A DNA stretch of 11,403 nucleotides, from the NCBI GenBank assembly GCA_002085355.1, contig NATN01000047.1, forward strand, positions 1 to 11,403. The letters are read 5' to 3'. The notes below the pieces were generated by a model, which was not told the DNA's origin, ran no database searches, and saw nothing but the letters and a program-made list of their open reading frames with translations. Shown piece after piece: positions 6,971 to 11,403 of the stretch. The position numbers and the translations under genes were made by a program. Source of the stretch: Candidatus Zhuqueibacterota bacterium 4484_87 (GTDB lineage: Bacteria; Zhuqueibacterota; Zhuqueibacteria; Thermofontimicrobiales; Thermofontimicrobiaceae). Positions within the stretch are counted from its first letter, which is position 1, and each line of letters starts with the position of its first letter.

Positions 6971-7885
6971 TTATAACTGAATCACCACAGAAATCCGGTG
7001 CGAATTCCCCAGGTCAGAGGAAAACGGCACAAAAGCGTAATTTAGCCGATAGCGGCTGAAATAAAATCCCACGCCTGTGTGAATATCTTTATCATCGTAA
7101 CCGGTCTGGTAACCGATACGAAACGCAAACATATTTTTTAATAAGTATTCCGCGCCCAGGTTGACATGTGAAGTTCCTTCGAAAACCTGAACCACATCTG
7201 TCGCGACAATGAGTTTTCCCTGCAAAACTTCCCGGGGCAATAGATAGGCAGCACCCACGCGAACCATGCGCGGCAGTTTGCTGGACTCATTTTCAAGTTC
7301 AGACACAAAGCCGAAATTTTGCAATGCAAAACCGGCAGTCAAGCCCGGAACTACCGTCTGATAGCGGACACCGATATCGACCGCAGCACCAGCGCTCTCT
7401 TCCACGTAAATTTTTTCGTAGAGAAATTTGGCAGTAATTCCCACGGCAAAATTGTGCGCCAAATAGCGCGCATAGGAAATTCCCGCCATCACATTGTGGG
7501 CATTGAACTCACCGAGAGGTTCCTCTGTAGGGCCTGTGCGCCGCTCAATGCCGCCGATATTTTGCGTCATCACACTAATGCCGAAAGCGTGGCTTTTAAT
7601 GTGAAAACTTACTGCAGCAAATTCGTTGTTAATTTCCTGCAGCCATTTATTATGAGTAAAAACAAATTCAGACTTTTCCTGCGCTGCTAATCCCGCCGGG
7701 TTCCAATAAGTTGCGCTGGCATCTGTGACAACTGCGGAATAAGCTTCTCCCATGCCCACGCCCCTGGCTCCGGCGCCCACTTTCAAAAATGCCAGGCCTG
7801 TGGTTTCCGGACTTCCCGCTTTCAATTGGGTAAAAGGATTTATCAAAAATAAAAAACCAAGCAACACGATTGTTCGCTTTAACAT
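6971..7885 (-). CDS. PorV/PorQ-family outer-membrane protein (paralogue 1)
   Basis: 304-residue outer-membrane beta-barrel of the PorV/PorQ (UPF0164) family. PorV shuttles T9SS cargo from the translocon to the surface attachment complex in Bacteroidota; whether this paralogue does so is inference. Residues 1-23 are a signal peptide (cut after LKA). Residues 30-67 hold the family signature: FLKVGAGARGVGMGEAYSAV, then ATYWNPAGLA. The rest is alternating amphipathic strands, ending SHRISVVIQL with hydrophobic residues in the pattern of a final barrel strand. GAGG (7894-7891) lies 5 nt before the ATG. The gene follows its paralogue at 8002-8982 by 116 bp in the same direction and is flanked by secreted proteins with T9SS sorting domains, supporting a surface-export role. 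Confidence 0.87.
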   Translation of the reverse strand: MLKRTIVLLGFLFLINPFTQLKAGSPETTGLAFLKVGAGARGVGMGEAYSAVVTDASATYWNPAGLAAQEKSEFVFTHNKWLQEINNEFAAVSFHIKSHAFGISVMTQNIGGIERRTGPTEEPLGEFNAHNVMAGISYARYLAHNFAVGITAKFLYEKIYVEESAGAAVDIGVRYQTVVPGLTAGFALQNFGFVSELENESSKLPRMVRVGAAYLLPREVLQGKLIVATDVVQVFEGTSHVNLGAEYLLKNMFAFRIGYQTGYDDKDIHTGVGFYFSRYRLNYAFVPFSSDLGNSHRISVVIQL

Positions 7886-7911
7886 ATTTTCCTCAATTAC
7901 TTTTTGAAATT

Positions 7912-7941
7912 ATTATTTTGCATTTGCAGTGAATCAATCAA
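7912..7941 (-). promoter_or_regulatory. Possible promoter of PorV-like paralogue 1
   Basis: Minus strand: TTGATT (7941-7936), 18-nt spacer, AATAAT (7917-7912; five of six -10 positions). Transcription would start only about 20 nt before the ATG, still including the ribosome site. The region is AT-rich, so a chance match is likely enough to keep confidence low. Confidence 0.3.
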
Positions 7942-7963
7942 AAAACGCAATTTTTAAAATGCG
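7940..7963 (-). terminator. Weak candidate terminator after PorV-like paralogue 2
   Basis: On the minus strand CGCA (7963-7960) pairs with TGCG (7949-7946), and inner T and A runs can partly pair, followed by six T (7945-7940). It lies about 40 nt past the stop of the 8002-8982 gene. The GC-containing stem is only 4 bp, so at best it attenuates read-through between the two paralogues. Confidence 0.27.
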
Positions 7964-8001
7964 CGGAAATCCGCCCGATTCTTATCCATCCGCGTGCTAT
8001 T

Positions 8002-8982
8002 TCACAGCACAATCACCCAGCTAAAAATATGTTCGCTGTCCGCGTTGTATTTTTTCGTTACAAATGCGTACTGAACCTGCGTTTCTCTCCCCAGTAGTTT
8101 AAAAATATAGCCGCCGCCAAAAGCCGGTGCTCCGTCGTTAATTCCGGCGCGGAGGAAAATTTTTTCCATCAACTGCGCCTCTGTTCCCAGGGAAAAACGC
8201 CAGCCGAAAAGTTCGCTGTTCTCCACATCCGCCGCTACGAGCAACCAGGGATAGGGGTAACGCGCCGCCACACCGAAACGAAAAGTCATGGGAAAACGGT
8301 CAATTTTTTCAATGTCCCGTTCCCACAATTTGTCGGTTTTCCAGTCATATTTGGCATTGATATTTTTCACTACAGCGCCGAAAGATAAATATTCCAGGGG
8401 ACGAAACAACACCCCCAGGTCCAAACCCAGTGCCGTCGTGGAAATTGTGGAGTTTCCGTCTCCCATGTCCGGGAATCTATTGTACAAAACTCTGCCGGTG
8501 AAGCCAATGGACAGCGATTTCATGGGCATCACGCCAAAAGAAAAGGCGAAAGAATTTTCTCCATTGGAAAAATCCTGGTAATGGTTTCCGGCAAAATCGC
8601 GACCATCGATATTGTCCACGCCGGCATGAATCCAGCTCACTGCGATGCCTCCATTGATAGCTGTTTCCCCACTTTCTTCGTCAATTTTGGGACGGATACC
8701 AGTGGCAAAACCTATGTAATTGAAATTTCTGTCCAGTGAAAGGAAACGATACGACAACGTCAATTGTGGATTTTTCAGCATGGGAACGCCAGCCGGATTG
8801 TAGTAACTCGCCAGCGTGCCTTCTGCGATTGCAGTGAACGCATTTCCCATGGCAGTAGCCCGTGCTCCCAGTCCCATACGCAAAAACGACCCAGCATAGT
8901 AACCGTCCACGGCACCAGCCTGCCCTGCAAGCAGGATTACTGCGAGAGTTATTATCAGAAATGACAAACTAATTTTTTTCAT
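8002..8982 (-). CDS. PorV/PorQ-family outer-membrane protein (paralogue 2)
   Basis: 326-residue member of the same barrel family as its downstream neighbour, with only moderate similarity outside the signature. Residues 1-24 are a signal peptide (cut after AGA). The signature spans 30-65: AGSFLRMGLGARATAMGNAF, then ASYYNPAGVP. The body shows alternating strands and ends in aromatic/hydrophobic residues (HIFSWVIVL) as in outer-membrane barrels. AAGGA (8995-8991) lies 8 nt before the ATG. The gene follows the beta-propeller gene by about 95 bp on the same strand. Proposed role: outer-membrane partner for T9SS cargo encoded nearby. A FadL-like transport barrel is a less likely alternative. Confidence 0.87.
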   Translation of the reverse strand: MKKISLSFLIITLAVILLAGQAGAVDGYYAGSFLRMGLGARATAMGNAFTAIAEGTLASYYNPAGVPMLKNPQLTLSYRFLSLDRNFNYIGFATGIRPKIDEESGETAINGGIAVSWIHAGVDNIDGRDFAGNHYQDFSNGENSFAFSFGVMPMKSLSIGFTGRVLYNRFPDMGDGNSTISTTALGLDLGVLFRPLEYLSFGAVVKNINAKYDWKTDKLWERDIEKIDRFPMTFRFGVAARYPYPWLLVAADVENSELFGWRFSLGTEAQLMEKIFLRAGINDGAPAFGGGYIFKLLGRETQVQYAFVTKKYNADSEHIFSWVIVL

Positions 8983-9077
8983 TGTGATTTTCCTTTAATA
9001 GTGTTCCGAGTCTCGCGTTTTGAATTTCGAGTTTTCAATGGGATCTGAAATGGCTAAAAAACATAATTCCATTTTTT

Positions 9078-10541
9078 TTAATCAACAATGATTAATTTTC
9101 CCCAATATTTTCCGTCGCCAGACAATTCCAATTGATAAAAATAGACGCCGTTCGCCAGCAAATTTCCGTCATCATCGCGGCAATTCCAGGCGACGGAAGC
9201 ATCGGTATTTGCAGACCAACTTCCGCCATCGATGGTCGTGATCAATTCCATGGCAAAATCGAAAATGCGGATTCTGGCATGAGTTGCGTTGATCGTATTG
9301 AATTGAAAACGAACGAAACCGTCATTTCCGATTTGATTGAATCGCATCGGCGTGAACGGATTAGGATAAGCGTAAACGCGCGGTTCGCCCTCCACGCCTG
9401 TCTTGACAAAAGCACGCATGATGTTCCAGTTAAGACCGTCATCCAAGGAAACAGCCAATCCGTCAGATGAGCCAACCCAAAGAGCATGGTTTGGTTGCGG
9501 CGTGATTGCGACACCGTAAAATTCTGAGGCGTACATTTTCTCCGGCGAGTCACTGTCTTCGATTTGCGGGAAAACATCCCAATTTTGCCCGCCATCCGGC
9601 GATTTCCACAGACCGCTATCCGTTGCCGCGTAAACTGCCTCGCCGTCAAAAGCAAAATTATAAGTAAATTTTCCCGGGAGATAGGTGGCCCAGGTTCTTC
9701 CGCCGTCTGCGGTTTTTGAAACAGCGCGAAATTCGTCGGGATCTTCGGCGTTAATTGTCGCCGCCCAGATGATATTTTGACCATTGAGTTTTTGTACATC
9801 CAGCGCTACAACGAAATTTCCGGAAATCGGAGCCTCTCCGTGTTGATGATTGAAAAGCATCTCCGTGGGCCAGGTTTCGCCCCCATCGTAAGAAACATTG
9901 ATTCCGCCGGCAGTCCCGACCCAGAGCGTGTCTCCGATAGCCAGCAGTGAAAAAACGCGATGGCTGAGATATTCATCCGGATTAAAATTGTATCCATCGG
10001 GCGGGCGCACAAGCCAGGTTCGTCCCATATCAGACGATTTCATCAAACCGCCGCCAAAAGCCGCAACCCAAACTGTGGAATCAATAATCGCGATGTCATA
10101 AATGACATTGTTGACAATTGTCCAGTTTGGCGTGGGCATAGGCTGCGGCAAATGAGTCCAGGTCTTTCCCAGATCAGTAGAATAGCTCACGCCGCCACCG
10201 ATTGCTTCATGCTGTTCCAGAATCACCGAGTCAAAAGCAGTGGCAACCCAAACGACAGAATCTTTCACGGCAATAGCTGACACTCCTCCCTTACCAATAC
10301 CATGCTTGTCCGTGTAAGTAACCCAGGTTTGCCCCCCGTCTTCGGTTCGGGCAAGTCCCTTGCCTGTGCCGAGAAAAATAACTTTATCATTCACGATAAA
10401 AATATCCGTGATACTGTTGCTTTTAAGACCGGCGACAGGTTCAGAGTCGAATTGATAACTTTTCTTTGTGAGAATTTGGGCTGAAGAAGAAAAAGACAAA
10501 CAAATTAAGCCTAATAAAGCCAAAAGAGTTATTCGTTTCAT
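9078..10541 (-). CDS. Secreted seven-Asp-box beta-propeller with T9SS sorting domain
   Basis: 487-residue exported protein. Signal peptide 1-21 (cut near SSSA/QI). Residues about 35-378 hold seven Asp-box (S/T-x-D-x-G-x-T-W) repeats with aspartates at 68, 123, 171, 219, 279, 316 and 367, for example TEDGGQTW (66-73) and SYDGGETW (217-224). The last two boxes have Asn where most have Thr before Trp. Seven boxes fit a single seven-bladed sortilin/BNR-like propeller. Residues about 388-487 form a sorting domain beginning YAYPNPFTP (390-398) and containing GNLLANGVYFYQLEL (459-473). No sialidase catalytic residues were recognised, so it is more likely a binding or structural protein than an enzyme. 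The ATG begins one base after the stop of the upstream gene (TAA-A-ATG), with only a weak ribosome site, implying translational coupling. Confidence 0.9.
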   Translation of the reverse strand: MKRITLLALLGLICLSFSSSAQILTKKSYQFDSEPVAGLKSNSITDIFIVNDKVIFLGTGKGLARTEDGGQTWVTYTDKHGIGKGGVSAIAVKDSVVWVATAFDSVILEQHEAIGGGVSYSTDLGKTWTHLPQPMPTPNWTIVNNVIYDIAIIDSTVWVAAFGGGLMKSSDMGRTWLVRPPDGYNFNPDEYLSHRVFSLLAIGDTLWVGTAGGINVSYDGGETWPTEMLFNHQHGEAPISGNFVVALDVQKLNGQNIIWAATINAEDPDEFRAVSKTADGGRTWATYLPGKFTYNFAFDGEAVYAATDSGLWKSPDGGQNWDVFPQIEDSDSPEKMYASEFYGVAITPQPNHALWVGSSDGLAVSLDDGLNWNIMRAFVKTGVEGEPRVYAYPNPFTPMRFNQIGNDGFVRFQFNTINATHARIRIFDFAMELITTIDGGSWSANTDASVAWNCRDDDGNLLANGVYFYQLELSGDGKYWGKLIIVD

Positions 10542-10542
10542 T

Positions 10543-11403
10543 TTACTTGATCACCGTAATTATGTGAGTAATTTTATTGCTTAATAAATCAGAATAATCG
10601 CGCGCCTGGAACTCAAAGCGATAATCCCCGACGTCATTACTATAAACAAGAAACGCACGCAGAGAATAAATTTGATCACCGGCGACCGCATCTCCCGAAG
10701 CGCCGTTGTCGTACATTTGCAGGGGACTGGATTTGGAAATTGTGCCGTCCGGTTTGTAAGTATTGAAAAAGACTTCCTTCACATCGTTGGGATTGTCTGG
10801 GTCGTCAGCTTTGACCGAGAGAACAAATATGACAACGTGCATACTGTCCGCCGGTAATTTCAGGGTATCCGGCGCCCCTAATTCACTGATGACCGGCGCC
10901 TCACCCAATTGCTTTTTCCCCCAGGGAATGGATTTGTACAGGCTCAAACTGCTCTTGCCGCTGTTATCAACTGCCTGTACATAGAGATTGAAATTTCCGA
11001 ACCGCCAACTGGCAAACGCAGATGTAATTTCAACGGAAAAAATTGAATCGCCCGCTGCTGCATCGCCGTGAGAGCCGTCATCGTATAAATCGCCTGAAAT
11101 CAATTCTTCAGTAAAAGTCGGATCAAGAATCTGAAAAGAAACGCGAACCACCGCGTCTTCGGGATCGGGATCGACAGCTTTCACCTGAATGACAAAGGGA
11201 GTTTCCTGATCCACAAAAGCAGTGTCGGAGATGAAAATTTCTGTCACAACAGGTGCATTGTTGACTACCGCTTCTCTGGCGAAAAATTCACTTTCCAATT
11301 CATTACTGAGCTCGCCTGACTTATCCGCTGCGCCGACTTTGAGACGGTAATTTCCGGGAGCCAGAGACTGACTGATGCGCGCTGCATATTTTCCGTTTTT
11401 GGG
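10543..11403 (-). CDS. Secreted repeat protein, 5' end beyond the window
   Basis: The frame is open to the right edge, so the N-terminus is missing; 286 residues are visible. No ATG start is credible here: the internal TTG at 11298 sits mid-domain. Two repeat units about 124 residues apart carry LYDDGSHGDAAAGDSIFS (visible 106-123) and MYDNGASGDAVAGDQIYS (230-247). Each is preceded by an Ig-like stretch (VKAVDPDPED, VKADDPDNPND) and followed by a strand-rich end (NLYVQAVDNSG, RFEFQARDYSD). The visible N-terminal part (GNYRLKVGAADKSG, 17-30) looks like the end of a third unit. Such 'DDGxxGDAxAGDxxYS' modules occur in secreted FCB proteins and resemble Ig-like, possibly calcium-binding, adhesion modules. 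The protein ends HIITVIK with no YPNPF sorting domain. It is coupled to the propeller gene by a one-base gap, so the two probably act together. No specific function is recognised. Confidence 0.8.
   Translation of the reverse strand, partial: PKNGKYAARISQSLAPGNYRLKVGAADKSGELSNELESEFFAREAVVNNAPVVTEIFISDTAFVDQETPFVIQVKAVDPDPEDAVVRVSFQILDPTFTEELISGDLYDDGSHGDAAAGDSIFSVEITSAFASWRFGNFNLYVQAVDNSGKSSLSLYKSIPWGKKQLGEAPVISELGAPDTLKLPADSMHVVIFVLSVKADDPDNPNDVKEVFFNTYKPDGTISKSSPLQMYDNGASGDAVAGDQIYSLRAFLVYSNDVGDYRFEFQARDYSDLLSNKITHIITVIK

Noticed and set aside
8983..9077. Terminator or promoter between the propeller gene and PorV-like paralogue 2
   Set aside because: Only short CTCG/CGAG pairing and poor -10/-35 matches were found, so read-through transcription is more likely.
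10543..11298. Start of the repeat protein at TTG 11298
   Set aside because: The frame stays open with repeat-like sequence to the window edge, so this is an internal Leu codon of a longer protein.

Overview
All recognisable genes lie on the minus strand, so the window reads right to left. It looks like a bacterium of the Fibrobacterota-Chlorobiota-Bacteroidota (FCB) superphylum, probably a lineage outside Bacteroidota proper such as the Calditrichota/KSB1 type. Three things point there: two PorV/PorQ-like outer-membrane proteins, secreted proteins ending in 'NYPNPF'-type type IX secretion (T9SS) sorting domains, and a histidyl-tRNA synthetase of the form seen in Bacteroidota. Two further observations argue against Bacteroidota proper: good Shine-Dalgarno sequences and TTGACA-17-TATATT-like promoters, where that phylum typically has neither. 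The lineage is inference.

Layout from the right edge. 11403-10543: 3' part of a secreted repeat protein with 'DDGxxGDAxAGD' motifs. One base after it begins a seven-Asp-box beta-propeller protein with a C-terminal sorting domain (10541-9078). Two paralogous PorV/PorQ-family genes follow (8982-8002 and 7885-6971). Then comes a 465-bp gap with a good promoter, a leader of about 320 nt containing a foldable hairpin, and a degenerate copy of a palindromic element. Next is a 910-residue surface protein (6505-3773): signal peptide, right-handed beta-helix, carboxypeptidase-regulatory-like module, dockerin-like repeats, cohesin-like domain and T9SS sorting domain. A perfect 13-bp hairpin (3691-3725) closes that unit.

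A near-consensus promoter then drives a PLP-dependent serine racemase/threonine-serine dehydratase (3535-2570). After it comes a visibly AT-richer gene for a RhuM-type DNA-binding domain fused to a Fic/Doc domain (2438-1434). Its coding sequence contains a near-perfect 25-nt palindrome. Last is hisS (1261-1), cut by the left edge.

Functionally, the right two-thirds is a cell-surface export module: secreted cargo with sorting domains next to PorV/PorQ-like barrels of the family that helps deliver such cargo. The left third is housekeeping (hisS, amino-acid metabolism) interrupted by a probable mobile or defence-type gene. No RNA genes, CRISPR arrays, insertion sequences or att sites were seen.
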